64,000 nt of DNA from Anastatus disparis (GCA_017163975.1 JAFFSR010000265.1:908501-972500), one strand, 5' to 3'; positions 37,304-48,997 are shown, counted from the stretch's first letter. The notes: a model not told the origin generated them from the letters alone. Numbers and translations are program-made.

Positions 37304-37929
37304 TCACCATTCACTATCGTTGCTGGTATCCCACGTTTCTTCCGTGGGATTCTCATCCTGTTTCTGTACATTTTTATTTTCTGCTTCCATAAGCGGCTCT
37401 CGTTCATACCCACAGGGTACAAACGGGGGTCCTTCAGTCTGTACAGCGATTGCACTGTTAAACCGGGCAACCTGTGAGGCGATTTCATAGGTGTTAATGG
37501 CCCGGTTTAAGAATTGTGTGAATTCATACTGTCTGAGTTTAGCGCTCGCTTAAACCCAAGAAAATCTTTCGTACCACTGAATGTTGTCGTAGCAGTGCTA
37601 CTCACTTCATAGCTATCACTATACACTGGTGAATCATTTGAAGATTCACCCTCTTCCAATGTATCACTAACGATGTTGATATCATCAATGTCCGAAATGT
37701 TATCAACATCGATGAATTCTGGCTCATCGTGGATAATATTGATATCCGAATCGTTATCTACAACCATGAATTCTCTCTCATCACTAGAATCCTCTAGCAC
37801 TATACTCTCAATAGACGAAGAATATGGCGAAGGTGTATTATCGCGTCGCGCGAGTACTATTTCGTGCATCTGTAAATCGTAGTCGGAGTCCGCACCTCCC
37901 TCAACCTCTATAAACTCTACATCCGACAT
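37304..37929 (-). pseudogene. Acidic accessory protein, ETWDTSNDSEW-tail version, frameshifted
   Basis: ATG at 37929 starts MSDVEFIEVEGG, followed by an Asp/Glu/Ser-rich region with repeated PEFIDVDNISDID. The first frame stops at 37507, but homology to the family continues in another frame (YEFTQFLNRA..., CGYEREP), and that frame ends ETWDTSNDSEW at 37304, the same tail as the 397-residue protein. A shift near 37530-37560 separates the parts. It lacks the Cys-rich finger of the 50.4-51.2 kb relative. It is divergently placed from a lost PolB start (copy of the 51.2-51.7 kb control region). Function unknown. Confidence 0.6.
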
Positions 37930-38648
37930 GATTTCCTGTCAAAGTCAAAAGCAGAACTGACCCTTTGACGAAAAATTTTTAGACTTGATCTTAATATTAA
38001 CATCGGATGTTGACAAAAAATAAAACAATATGTTCAACACCGGTGAAAAGTAAGAAGATCTATTTTATGACCGAAGCTGTAAACATTTTTTCTATACGTA
38101 TTAAATCTCTTCGAACATAGGAAGAAATGTTTTGGATTTATGAGACGTGAAAAAATACCGAAACAAATTTAAACTGTTTACATTTGTCGATAAATGCTAA
38201 GGAAAAATAAAAGTGACCATTGTACTAAAACAGAAGTAAAATGATACCCTTTTTCCGTCGTACCTCAAAGCAGCGTTCAAAAATAAAAGGCTTATTTTTT
38301 AAAGAAAGCATATACAACATTAAGATTAAGAAGATGCTGGTTAAATAATTTGCGTACTATCAATTTGTAAATTTCCTGTAGAGAAGACGAAACTGATCTC
38401 CGTATAAAGAACTCAAGTTTTTCGCCGTTATAAAAGCAAAAATTATTTCAAAAAGAAACTACCGAAATTATTCTAAGAAATTATTTTGATATATAAAATT
38501 AATTAAAATTAGAATAAAATTAGAATTAAAATTAGAATAGCGTAAAATTAATTTTATTTATCAGAATATAAATTTCCTGTTTGAAATCATATTCGTTATA
38601 GTTTGATATCATATTCATTTTCATAAAACTAATTGTGATGTATTATTC
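37930..38648. promoter_or_regulatory. Copy of the divergent control region, PolB deleted
   Basis: 37930-38440 is homologous to 51165-51702, the spacer between the acidic gene (minus) and PolB (plus), and to 39103-39720. At the place of the PolB start the ATG has become ATA (GTTATAAAAGCAAAAATT) and homology ends within ~15 bases. The rest is AT-rich filler. Confidence 0.65.
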
Positions 38649-39102
38649 TTAGAATTTTTTCGCGATTTCACGGGTGTTAATGTCATCTTTAATTCCATTA
38701 AAATACGACATGAAATCATTGAAGCGCTGTTTGGCGCTCTCTTGGGTTTTTTCCGGAAACCCAATAAAATCTTGAATGCCACTGAATATTGTTGTAGCAT
38801 TGCTACTCACTTCTACACTACTTTGCGTTGATGTTATAATACTATCTTCCGATATATCACTATCGATGTTGATAACATTGATGTCCGAGATGTTATCAAC
38901 ATCTATGAATTCTGGTTCATCACCATCAATGTTAATTAACTGTTGTTCGTCACCATTCACCATTCACCACCAACACAACACTTTCACTTGAAGACGAATA
39001 TGGTGATGGTGCATCGTCGCGTTGTGCGATTATGATAGCGTGTAAGTTTATGTCATTCTCGGAGTCCGCACCTCCCTCAACCTCTATAAACTCTACATCC
39101 GA
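38649..39102 (-). pseudogene. Acidic accessory gene, second copy, frameshifted and 3'-truncated
   Basis: ATG at 39102 with the same MSDVEFIEVEGG start. A 7-base duplication (GTGAATG repeated, near 38960-38975) shifts the frame. The downstream part (PEFIDVDNISDIN, then TQESAKQRFNDFM) continues to a stop at 38649, where the family's Cys-rich finger is missing. Probably dead. Confidence 0.6.
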
Positions 39103-39759
39103 CATGATTTCCTGTCAAAGTCAAAAGCAGAACTGACCCTTTGACGAAAAATTTTTAGACTTGATCTTAATATTAACATCGGATGTTGACAAAAAATAAA
39201 ACAATATGTTCAACACCGGTGAAAAGTAAGAAGATCTATTTTATGACCGAAGCTGTAAACATTTTTTCTATACGTATTAAATCTCTTCGAACATAGGAAG
39301 AAATGTTTTGGATTTATGAAGTTTGCAAAAAATAGCGAAAAAAATTTTAATGTGTTTACAATTGTCGAAAAATAAGATAGCGTCAGTGGTACATATGCAT
39401 AAGAAAAAATAACAGTAACCGTTGTACTACGAACAAAGTAAAATGATATCCATTTTCCGTCGTACCTCTAAACAGTCTTCAAAAAATAAAGGCTTATTTT
39501 TTAAATAAAAGCATATACAACATTAAGATTAGAAAGATGCCGACCAAATAATTTGCGTACTATCAATTTTTAAATTTCCTGTGGAGTAGACGGAACTGAT
39601 CTCCATGTAAAAGCAAAAATGATTTCAAAAGAAACTGACCAATTTATTCTAAGAAATTATTTGTGTCATATAAAATGATTGTAACATTAATTTTATTTAT
39701 CAGAATATAAATTTACTGTTTGAAATTATATTTGTTTTATAAAACTAAATATCCATTTT
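39103..39759. promoter_or_regulatory. Third copy of the divergent control region
   Basis: Homologous to 51165-51690 and 37930-38440. It joins directly to the integrase fragment at 39760 rather than to PolB, so PolB through the gene before integrase has been lost. Confidence 0.6.
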
Positions 39760-40670
39760 CACAGAGAATATCCGTTCTACACAGACCTATTCATCGACGA
39801 TTTCCAAGATTAAGTTATAACGTAACAAATATCGATGATTGTTATAAGATTGATTTATGCGATATGCAATCATTCAAGAAATATAATGATGGTTTTTGTT
39901 ATATTCTCGTTGTAATAGATGTACTCAGCAAGTATGCTTGGGTGGAATCGCTTCGTGATAAAAGTGCTCATAGTGTTGCTGTAGCTTTTGACTAATTCTC
40001 AAGAGATTCAGTCAGACAAAGGAAAAGAATTTGTTGGCTCTGACTTTCAAGATTACTTGAAAAAGAAAAGTATAAAATTTCGTACTGTACGTAATCCTGA
40101 TGCTAAGGCAGCTGTAGTGGAACGTTTAAATCGAACTCTCAAAGAGCGAATGTTTCGATATTTTACACATAAGAATACTCACAGGTATATCGATGTCATA
40201 CAAAACATCGTTAAAGCACACAATGATACATTGCATTCGGGTATTAGAATGATACCTGCAGAAGCGACAATTTATAACACTGCCAGAGCCAGAATGAATT
40301 TAGAAAAAAGAGCGCAAAGATGACAATTTATAACGCTGCCAGAGCCAGAATGAATTTAGAAAAAAGAGCGCTTGCCCAGAGAAAACCATCTCGAGCACCT
40401 ATATACACGCTGGGGTCCTTCGTCCGCATCAGTCGTTCGAAAAGCACCTTCGAGAAAGGAGATAAAAAAAATTAGAGCAAAGAAATTTTCAAAATCTCGC
40501 GTATATCCAGACGCCAACAGCTTAACACCTACGAGTTGACGGATTTGAATGGTGAAAAAATTTATGGGTTTTTCTATCCCGAAGAGTTGGTTAAAGTTGG
40601 AAAAAAACGCTTGGCTGAAACAGAAAAATTTTAAATTGAGCATGTAATACGCAGTAAAGGACGAGGACGG
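39760..40670 (+). pseudogene. Polinton integrase (retroviral type), decayed copy
   Basis: Homologous to the integrase at 57.1-58.06 kb. It keeps the first part of the core (IDLCDMQSF followed by the strand that the 57 kb copy has lost), then a small deletion near 39993 removes the segment before the second catalytic Asp and shifts the frame. SDKGKEF and VERLNRTLKE follow in the next frame. A ~57 bp tandem duplication occurs at 40265-40373, and a further indel and stop lie in the C-terminal part. The chromodomain is cut off at 40670. Confidence 0.85.
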
Positions 40671-41335
40671 TTAGCGTTAGCATAAAAAAAGCTTCTTTGA
40701 TGATACGACGTGTAAAAATTAGTCCAGGATTATTACTGGCCAATGCCAATGCTTTAACAAAGGCAACCGCAAAATATCCTATTACACTTGTTGAAGTAAA
40801 ACCGTTTACCATGCATAGAGGTATACATGGTGACACTCTGGACAATGTTATTTTAGGCCAGTTACCTAAAAGAATTATAATTGGTTTTGTCGATAACAGA
40901 TCATTTAATGGCAATAGACAATTTAATCCATTTAACTTTCAACATTTTTCTATAAATTATTTCTCGCTCTATATTAACGGTGTACAAGTACCAGGTAAAC
41001 CTCTACAGCCAAAATTCACTTGTGATAATCCTCAGTTCGTTGAAACTTATCATACGCTATTTTCTGGTACTGGAATACATTTTCTCAATGAGTCTCTTTG
41101 TCTCAACCGAGTAGATTATTCTAGAGGTTTCTGTTTGTTTGCATTCGACCTGACACCTGATCTTTCTGCAAATTCTGCTCAACACTGGAATCTAATGAAA
41201 CGTGGAAGTGGAAGGATAGAAGTGAAATTTGATCAGGCCTTGGAACAAACGATAAATTGTATAATTTACGCCGAATACGATAACGTTCTGGAAATAGATT
41301 CAAGTCGTAATATTATAACTGATTTCTCTGCTTAA
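40671..41335 (+). pseudogene. C-terminal half of the Polinton major capsid protein
   Basis: From GTTAGCGTTAGC at 40671 the sequence matches 60103-60764, the second part of the double jelly-roll major capsid protein. The N-terminal half, core protein and penton genes are missing, because the junction to the integrase end at 40670 deletes ~2.1 kb relative to the 49.8-64 kb element. At the A-run near 40683 this copy has one more base than the 60 kb copy and stays in the capsid frame there. Homology continues to 41462 and stops at the ATG of the next gene. Confidence 0.85.
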
Positions 41336-41462
41336 ACTGAAGAGTAGGGATGAAAAAAGTGGGGATACTTGGTATAAAACTTATTTGCTGTCTTGCATGA
41401 AACATCAGTTGGCTTTTTGAATACCACGTTATACGTTGTAGAGCCTGTAAATAGTTGAGATT

Positions 41463-43026
41463 TACATTCAACCAAAAAACCCCGCCCAAAATTATATCCC
41501 CTAAATCTGGTGATTAAACAGTCTGAACCATCAAATTCAGGCCGACCCTGATGATCGTGTGTGTATGTGTAAATGTATGTAAGTATATGCATGTGTATGT
41601 ATGTTAATGACTCTATATCTGAGTATATGAATGTGTGTATGTGCCCGTGCGTAAGTGTGTATCTGTGAATGGGTGTATGTGTATATACGTGTGTTTATGT
41701 AGTTGTGCGTATGTATGTGCGCAAAGGTATGGATGTGTGCGTATGGGTGTAAGGAAATGAAACAATAAAATGTATGAGGGAAAGCTTCTGTTCTTTGTTT
41801 ATGAAGAATTAAAATTAAAATTGTATGACACTAAAATTTTACATGTGTGCTGGCCTTTTAATTTATTTATCCCATTCTTGCTGTCTCTCTCTCAAAGACT
41901 TCCAATCCCGGAGAAGTAGCGCTCGCGCGTTAGTCAAAAGGAAGTCGATAGATCGATGAAATTCAGTCTTTCATTAAAAAAAAAATTATTAATAATTTGA
42001 CTTATATGCTGAACGTAACAATAGCTAGAAGCTTCAAACTGGTTTTTTAAATGAAAGTTGAGCTCAAAGCTTTTTAAAATAGTTATTGTAGTATATTAAA
42101 ATATTACTTTTTTGCTCTTCTTCGTGCAACAAAATGTATTTTCGCACACGCTTGAATTAAAATACGTGTGTGAGAACAAGCTTTTTGCACGTCGTACGTA
42201 AAAATGGTCTTCTAAACTTGATAGAATTGGCTACTTATCTTTAATTTTCTTTTACATAGTTGGCCGGCGGGCACTGCATTGCCGGCTTTCTTGGACTCTC
42301 CAAGTTGCTCCTGGTCGGCACCCAAAATACTAATCGTGAATCCGCGAACACACTGCACTATCCCGCTCAAAACACGACAAGCGAATTTTTCCGACGCAAT
42401 CCCGGTTAAACGCGGTTTAGTATAGCAAAACCCGAGATAAGAAAATATAAATAAATAAATAAATCAACAAACTAGTTTCCGCAATGAATTTAATATGAAA
42501 TTACCCCTATGAATGAAATAGGACAAAAAAAAAACGGAAAACAGAGCCGAGGACGAACAATAGTAAATTTGAAGTTAGTGTCTGTAGCCTCGCGGGCTGC
42601 AGCACACACGTACTGCCCTTAAGCCTGGTCGCGCGCGTCTCTCTTCAAGCTAGGCCTGTCGTCAACGCTGGCACCGTCAGGCCAACTTCAAACAAAGCAA
42701 CTGGTAGTGGGAGGAGATGCAAGAAAAAGAGAGATAGCTCTCTTTCTACTTCTCGCACTCCCTTGTCCAGTGCATTGGAAATCATGAGTTCCCACTCTCA
42801 ATGCAGAAAAGTAGAGAGAGTGGAGACTGCGACGATCTCCGTCAACGGTTAAACTGTTGAATTCCCAGAACCCGATAAGAGAGTGAAAAGAAAGTGGCCT
42901 TGGCACTTTTAAGACCTCTTTCTTTTTACTATGAGAATAAATGATTAAAAATTTTTTTAGACAAATCAAAAATGTTTTCTTAAAAATAAAGAAAAATTTA
43001 AATGAAAAATTCTGTCACTTAACAAT
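41463..43026. other. Non-coding stretch with TG-rich simple sequence and GC-richer DNA
   Basis: 41565-41760 is a degenerate TG/ATG-rich microsatellite. 42260-42420 and 42590-42900 are clearly GC-richer (TTGGCCGGCGGGCACTGC, GTCGCGCGCGTCTC), with no open frame, tRNA or element that I recognise. The end of the major-capsid homology lies at 41462. Confidence 0.45.
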
Positions 43027-43284
43027 TTAAAATAGTTTAAAATATTTTATTTTTAAAAATGCAAAAGTACAGAAAAATTTACTTTCTATTGATTGAATAA
43101 TCATTAATTTTTTTAAAAGTATAGGTTCTATTATATTTTTCATTCTTTCCACTCTCATTCTAAATCTCTCTTTATCACGCGCCGCTTGTTCCCAAAGTCC
43201 ACGCCGTGCTACGCGACTCGCATAGTCCCACACATACATTATACGTATACTTGGTTCTCCTTCTTTAAAATATACTCGTTTCAC
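43027..43284 (-). pseudogene. Relative of the 67-residue protein at 63.8 kb, start codon lost
   Basis: Residues KRVYFKEGEPSIRIMYVWDYA and ERFRMRVERMKNIIEPILLKK match the gene at 63785-63988. The equivalent of its ATG is GTG here, and the frame runs on into unrelated AT-rich sequence. It lies next to a 147-residue gene, so the two may be a remnant of the right arm of another element. Function unknown. Confidence 0.55.
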
Positions 43285-43431
43285 TAATTTCTAATATTAC
43301 AATATTTAGATCTGATTTGCACAAATCATTGTCGTCAAGCATTTTTGTTAAAACAAAAGACGTTACATCATGAATTTTTAAACTACACACACTTCATACA
43401 AAAGTTTTGTTAAAACAACACTGCACTTTTT

Positions 43432-43875
43432 TCATCTGTAGATGAAGCGCTCTCCCTTTTTACGCTCCTCAGCCCGGAGACCATTTGCGTAAATGATCCG
43501 CCAACAATCGTTTTTAAAATAACAAATAGTATACCGTGGCTGCTGATTTTTAGGTGAAATCCAAGTGTTCCTTGGAAACCAATCGATCTTTTCACGATCG
43601 ATATTTATAGCTTCCAGCGTAATCTCCTGAATACTGTATACTCGAAAATACTCTGGCCACATCAAAATTTCCACTAGGAAATTTTGTCGGGTACTTATCA
43701 TTTCACAACGATGAAATGGATAAGCCCTCACTGATCGTGCGGCGATAAGGTCCCGCCAATACACCTCCTGCACGCCTGTGGGTATACAACCACTCGTAGA
43801 TGGGAGGCATGCAACAGCCTCCTCCTCTTCTGCTGGAGATACAGCAGCAGTGATATGTTTTTCTGGTGGACTCAT
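43432..43875 (-). CDS. Hypothetical 147-residue protein
   Basis: ATG-initiated, intronless, GC-richer than its surroundings. Residues 1-35 are low-complexity (Ala/Glu/Pro). The rest has many aromatic residues (WPEYFRVY, WFPRNTW, CWRIIYANGL) and looks like a folded domain. It ends in a basic tail. No family recognised. Its neighbour (43027-43284) is a Polinton-linked gene, so an accessory Polinton gene is likely. Orientation is minus, next to a PolB fragment in plus. Confidence 0.5.
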   Translation of the reverse strand: MSPPEKHITAAVSPAEEEEAVACLPSTSGCIPTGVQEVYWRDLIAARSVRAYPFHRCEMISTRQNFLVEILMWPEYFRVYSIQEITLEAINIDREKIDWFPRNTWISPKNQQPRYTICYFKNDCWRIIYANGLRAEERKKGERFIYR

Positions 43876-43937
43876 TTTTAAAACTAAATATCTCCTGATT
43901 TTATTTTCTAATCGAACCTTCTTATTTTGAAAATTTT

Positions 43938-44201
43938 TGAGAGCGCATAATTCTGGAGGCTTCGACGGTCAATTTATTTTAAAAGAAATCGTGGAAAATA
44001 CATCTTACGTGCCAAGCGTAATTTTAAACGGGCAAAGTATTATCATGCTTCAATGTGGCAAGACTAAGTTTATCGATAGTTTAAACTACTTCCACATGAG
44101 GTTGAGCGCGCTTCCAAAGGCTTTTGGCTCACCACTATCTAGTAAAAAAGGTTATTTTCCACACCTGTTTAATACACAGGAAAATCAAAATTACAGAGGA
44201 C
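43938..44201 (+). pseudogene. PolB exonuclease-domain fragment
   Basis: Encodes HNSGGFDGQFILKEIVEN and on to LFNTQENQNYRG, matching 52153-52432 of the PolB gene: the Exo II motif and the following segment. Both flanks are cut. The right flank ends exactly where the candidate Polinton terminus AGTAGTATATAG begins at 44202, so another element appears to interrupt this polymerase. Confidence 0.85.
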
Positions 44202-44815
44202 AGTAGTATATAGTTAGGTATAGGGAGTCATAACAATGACGTCATCATACCTACCATTCTTATCTATTGTTTACATAAACAAACCATTAAGATAACGATT
44301 TATTTACATACACAAACCATTAAGATAACGATTTATTTACGTAAATAAACCATTAAGATAACGATTTATTTACACAAACAAACAATTAAGATAACGACAT
44401 CTTAAATAAACAATTAAGATAAAAATTTATTTATATAAACAATCAATAAAATTAATCACCTGTTTTATATAAATAAGTCATTATTTTAATCAACAAAAGA
44501 TGATGACGTCATACACTGTTTTATACTACTACAAAGGTTATAAGTTTCTACGTTTATTATCAGTGGTCCTGAAAAGGACCGATTACGGTAAGTATATTAT
44601 TTATATTTTCTTATATCCCTGCATTTTTGGAAATGTATGTATATTAGTTGAATATTTGGAATGAAACTGTATTTTCTCAACTTATTTGTTTGTTACGTAA
44701 ATAAGTCGTTAACTTAATTGTTTGTTTTGTAAACAATATATAAGATTGTTTTGTAAATAATAATAATGGTAGATATGGTGACGTCATATTTATGACTCCC
44801 CATATTAATTTTGAA
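44202..44815. repeat. Candidate Polinton terminal repeat with 33 bp tandem units (copy A)
   Basis: Begins AGTAGTATATAGTTAGG, homologous to 49806. It contains about five ~33 bp units (ACCATTAAGATAACGATTTA). The outer GGGAGTCATAA...TGACGTCA near 44220 is matched in inverted orientation near 44770-44810 (TGACGTCATATTTATGACTCCCC). A second inverted start-like motif, TATACTACT, ends at 44530. Polinton ends characteristically begin with AG, and the AGTAGT triplet repeat would suit protein-primed initiation. Confidence 0.5.
44565..44580 (-). promoter_or_regulatory. Histone-type 3'-end stem-loop motif
   Basis: On the minus strand the 16 bases read GGTCCTTTTCAGGACC, preceded by AATC and followed by AC. 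This is a 6 bp stem with the UUUC-type loop of metazoan replication-dependent histone mRNAs. No histone coding sequence lies upstream of it on that strand. Confidence 0.5.
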
Positions 44816-44945
44816 TAATAAAAACAAAAAACTTACCTTTTTATCTTCAGGACGCCATATCCATCCGATGAGAGTTTTTAACACTAAATATATAATTTTT
44901 ATGATTTTTGTACACTACACTTACACTATTATCTAACACTAAATA

Positions 44946-44952
<7 letters not shown>

Positions 44953-45010
<58 letters not shown>
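44953..45010. repeat. (TA)n microsatellite
   Basis: About 29 TA dinucleotides. The homologous position in the other copy (50400-50422) has a shorter run. Confidence 0.95.
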
Positions 45011-45013
<3 letters not shown>

Positions 45014-45038
45014 TTTTAAAAGTTTTTTCACTTAGGTT

Positions 45039-45590
45039 TTAATTAATTCGGGTACAGCTGCACCCGAATTCTGATCTACAAGTGGGACATACCCACTTGT
45101 TACATTTGTAGCAGAAATACCATTTTACCCTTTGGTTATGGGCTTGACGGTAAAATATTTTGTCACAATAACCGCACGCATCAAATCCGCGCAATGGTTC
45201 ATGCTCACGCTCACACGATATGAGTGCAGGACGTGGCGGGATTTCACTAGGTGTTTGTACACCTAGTAACGCGCTTTCACCACTGTTTAATAAGGCTTCG
45301 AACAATGTCGTAAAAACATTATATCTGTACTTAGCAGTCTCCTGGGATGCAGTATTAAATCCATAAAACTCTCTACCACTGTATGCTGTTGTAGCATAAC
45401 TAGACGCTTCAATTGTTTCTATTTCATCACGATTTACGGAAGATGCTTCTTCCGTTTCACCACTTTTTACGGAAGTTTCTTCCAATGGATCACTTTCATC
45501 ATCAACATTGATAAAATCAATGTCTGAGATGCTGTCAACATCTATAATGTCCGGTTCTTCTTCATTTCGCACCAGCACAACAAACAACAA
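45039..45590 (-). pseudogene. Acidic protein with C-terminal Cys-rich finger, 5'-truncated
   Basis: Homologous to the gene at 50449-51164: acidic front (PDIIDVDSISDID), then a ~50-residue Cys-rich end (CGYC...FYRQAH.QR..WYFC..C..WVCPTCRSEFGCSC). The eight or so Cys plus His suggest two zinc-binding knuckles. The MSDVEF-type N-terminus is missing and no ATG opens the frame, so the copy is truncated near 45590. It has diverged further than the other copies, yet the finger region is intact, so it could still be coding with another start. Confidence 0.6.
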
Positions 45591-47224
45591 TTTTTATAGG
45601 AAATTTCCTCGATTTTGTGGCAAGATTTTAAAATTCTCATTACAATTGATTCTTGTTTATTTCATTTTATTTAACCCGCACAGAGAATTTCATTACTAAA
45701 ATTTACAAGTTTTATTATAATTTATTATTTTCTTCTGAACCAAATCTCTCCCTTCCAAAGGGAAAGTTTCATTAACTGTAGATATTGTCTTCATTTTATT
45801 GTTTAATTGTACTTTTTCTAAAAAGGATTTCTTTACAAAATCTTTGGAGAGTATAAACTTAAGGTTTTCCTTGAACCACCGCATTAAAAGCAAGTAAACT
45901 GATTTTACTTCCATTCATTACTTATATTCCTTACTGCGCAACTAAAATCTATTCGTAAAAGTTATTACTCATTGTTTATAGCGCTTGCATCTATATTCTT
46001 TTACAATTCTATGATTCCAAAAAAAAGATATTCTTTTAAATTATTCTTATCGGTGTACTTCTAAACCCTTGTTTCCTTGCGGAAACATTTCTTGATTCTT
46101 GTTTCAATTTCCTACTTTAGAGAAAATTGAGCATTTAATACTAAAGGAATTTTGGAATCAACAAAGATGATTCCTTCGCGAACACGTTTGGGTCAGATAA
46201 GAAAATTTTGTTTTCTATATCATTTCGTTGCTAGTTCATTTCTTTTTATATATTTTTTTTATGTGGGTCAGATCGCGTTGTTTAGCGCAGGTTAACGAAC
46301 GTGTGAGCAAATAATTTTATTTTTATTTAAGAAAATATTTGTTAAAAATAAGGAACAAAAAAATTTTAATTTTTGCGATATTTTCTTTTTTAATTCCATG
46401 GTTCATCTGAAAAAATTTTTAGAACGAGATGAGATTCCAATTCGTTCACTCCCCTTGGTTTTATCGCGGCCTATCTTGATCAGACTATTGGTTCCAGCAA
46501 CTACTAAGTGATGGGCCTACTCATCACTGTTCGTACCCTTCCGCAATAGCCGATATGGCTAGAATGGATAAAAAAAAAAGAAAATGTACATATTAATTAA
46601 AACAGTATATATATATACTAGGGGGGGTGCCCCCCTGCTCGCACTGCTCGCCAAACCCCAACTATCATGTTGCATATACATATATATCTTACCAACTATA
46701 GAAAACTTTTTCATTTTGAAAAATTTTAAAATGAAAAACTGTAAAGAAATATTTTTTACTCTTTAAATTAACGAAAGAAAAATTTTAAAATGAAAAACTG
46801 TAAAGAAATATTTTTTACTCTTTAAATTAACGAAAGAAAAATTTTAAAAAGAAAAAAGTGTAAACAGATAAAAATGTAATAAATACCATTATGATGTTGG
46901 GGGTTGTAAAAATTCTGACCTGAAAGAAGATACGTACCGCTCTATTAGCTTCTACTCCGCTACCTTCGACTTCTCTAGCTACATATGTTTACCAATCGCT
47001 CGAGTGTTGAGAGAAAGTTTTCCCTCTACTTAATCGTTAAAAAAGAAAATATATTTATACAGCAAATTTTAATTATATATATATATATACTATTTAAAAA
47101 TAACTAAGTTTCAATTTACGCAAGAAAAATCTTTTAAAAAAAATTTAAGAAAGAGGTTGCTGAAATAAATAACCACATTCGCTAAGTTTTATTCATTTAT
47201 TTTAAAAAAAATTTTTTACAGATT
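45591..47224. other. Mostly non-coding; GC hairpin and 59 bp tandem repeat
   Basis: A 72-codon minus frame (45914-45696) has a start and mixed composition (FKENLKFILSKDFVKKSFLE), but no match that I know. At 46620-46637 a G-run and C-run form a short GC stem (GGGGGGGTGCCCCCC). From 46718 a 59 bp unit (GAAAAATTTTAAAATGAAAA) repeats about 2.5 times. No RNA gene recognised. Confidence 0.45.
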
Positions 47225-47804
47225 TTTCACTAAAACATAAAAGTTTTTTAAATACAAGCGGATCTTAAAATTAACACACATACACACGCACAATTAATCT
47301 AAAACTAAAATTCTTAATATAAGACAAAACTAAAATTAAAAAGTAAAATTAACGTACAATTAAAGTAAAACTAAAAATAAAAAGTTTTTAAAATACACAC
47401 AGAACTTAAAATTAACACACACAATTAAACTAAAACTAAAATTCTTAATATTATACACAGCTAAATTAAAAACTAAAATTCTTAAAAATCAACATAAACT
47501 TAAAAGTAAAACTAAAAATAAAAAGTTTTTAAAATACACACCGAACTTAAAATTAACACACACACACACACACAATTAAACTAAAATTCTTAAAATTAAC
47601 ATATAATTAAATTAAAACTAAAAATAAAAAGTTTTTAAAATACACACACAAAACTTAAAATTAATACACACACACACATACACACACACAATTAAACTAA
47701 AACTAAAATTCTTAAAATTAACCTGCAATTAAAGTAAAACTAAAAAATAAAAGAAGATTTAAAATAACCACAGAACTTAAAAATTAACACATACACACAC
47801 ACTA
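47225..47804. repeat. Degenerate CA-rich tandem repeats 3' of the 397-residue gene copy
   Basis: About five units with AACTTAAAATTAACACAC, AAACTAAAATTCTTAA and (CA)n. The last ~280 bp are nearly identical to 34600-34876. Confidence 0.75.
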
Positions 47805-48997
47805 TCACCATTCACTTTCGTTGCTGGTATCCCACGTTTCCTCCATGCGATTCTCAAACTGTATCTGCATGTTATTATTTTCTTCTTCCTCTCGCGCTTC
47901 TTCTTCTCCTTCTTCTTCTTCTGCAATCGCATCATATTGTGCCTCAAACCTGTTATAGATTGTGTAGTTACGATCTAAATCATACTCGTAACTTGCAGCT
48001 TTTAACGTTTCTCGTGTATAATTACGTAGTGGATCCTCTACGTAATTAAAAATTGATTTAAATTTATCGAGCATTTTTATTTCAACAAATGCCACAATAC
48101 CTTCTTCGATACCATAGTCGGTATCCAGCATTTGCGTCGCGTTTAAGAACAATTCTTTCAAATTTTTGTGTTGGCTACAGATATTGCCGTATCCGTAGAC
48201 AGGTCTGCCGCATATTCTGAGCCTGGGGTGTTGCTCGAATCCTGTGATTTGACACTCGCACCGATTCACAAAACTGCAAGTTATCACTTTTTTAATCCCT
48301 TTACAGATAGCTGTAATTAGAGTGTTCCATTTAATCGCGAGCTTGAATGGTACCATTCTAAGCTCTGTTTTATGGTATCTCACCGATACTGCATAAAACA
48401 CTTTTTTTATCTGTAGCCACGACTTTTTAAATACGCTGGATTTTTCTGGCGTATTTTCATAGTAGCTACTGAGGTTTATAATACTGTGAGCGTATCTTCC
48501 GTTTACACTTCTTTCCTCGTTTATATTGATTATACGGTTATTCACGTCTAACCGATAATCTTTACTAACGTAGTCCAGTCTCCTATTCCATTGGGCGTGA
48601 TTATCGTCGCACACTATGTTGAAATAACGTACATAGCATTCTCGTAGATATAACTCGACAAACGCTACTAATCCGACGTCCATACCGTGATTATGTTCAG
48701 GATCAGGATGGTCCAAGTTCGTCAGGTGGTATAATCTGCAGTATTGTCCCATCATTTTCTTATGATGCGAACAATACTTTTCTTTAGCACTTTTACATCA
48801 CGACTTATCACGATTCTCCCGCATTTTCTCGCTGGTTGCGATATACATGTAATTACACACCCCGCACATTCTCTCACTCTTTGACACGTGAAAACTCTTA
48901 TTACCCTGTTAGCTATCGTACTCACTATGTCGTTCCATAGCAAGACTATTCGCCCCGGGAGAAGACTCGCCTCCCACGCGTTATATTCTATGTACAA
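47805..48997 (-). pseudogene. Second copy of the 397-residue Cys/His protein, frameshifted
   Basis: Near-identical to 34877-36070 over most of its length. One T is missing in a T-run (near 48793), which shifts the frame after about residue 68. The second part is open from the internal Met pair at 48755 and by itself would encode 316 residues including the second Cys/His module. Between about 47935 and 48155 there are many substitutions, mostly amino-acid changing, while the flanks are almost unchanged. Flanking sequence on both sides is duplicated too. Confidence 0.75.
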
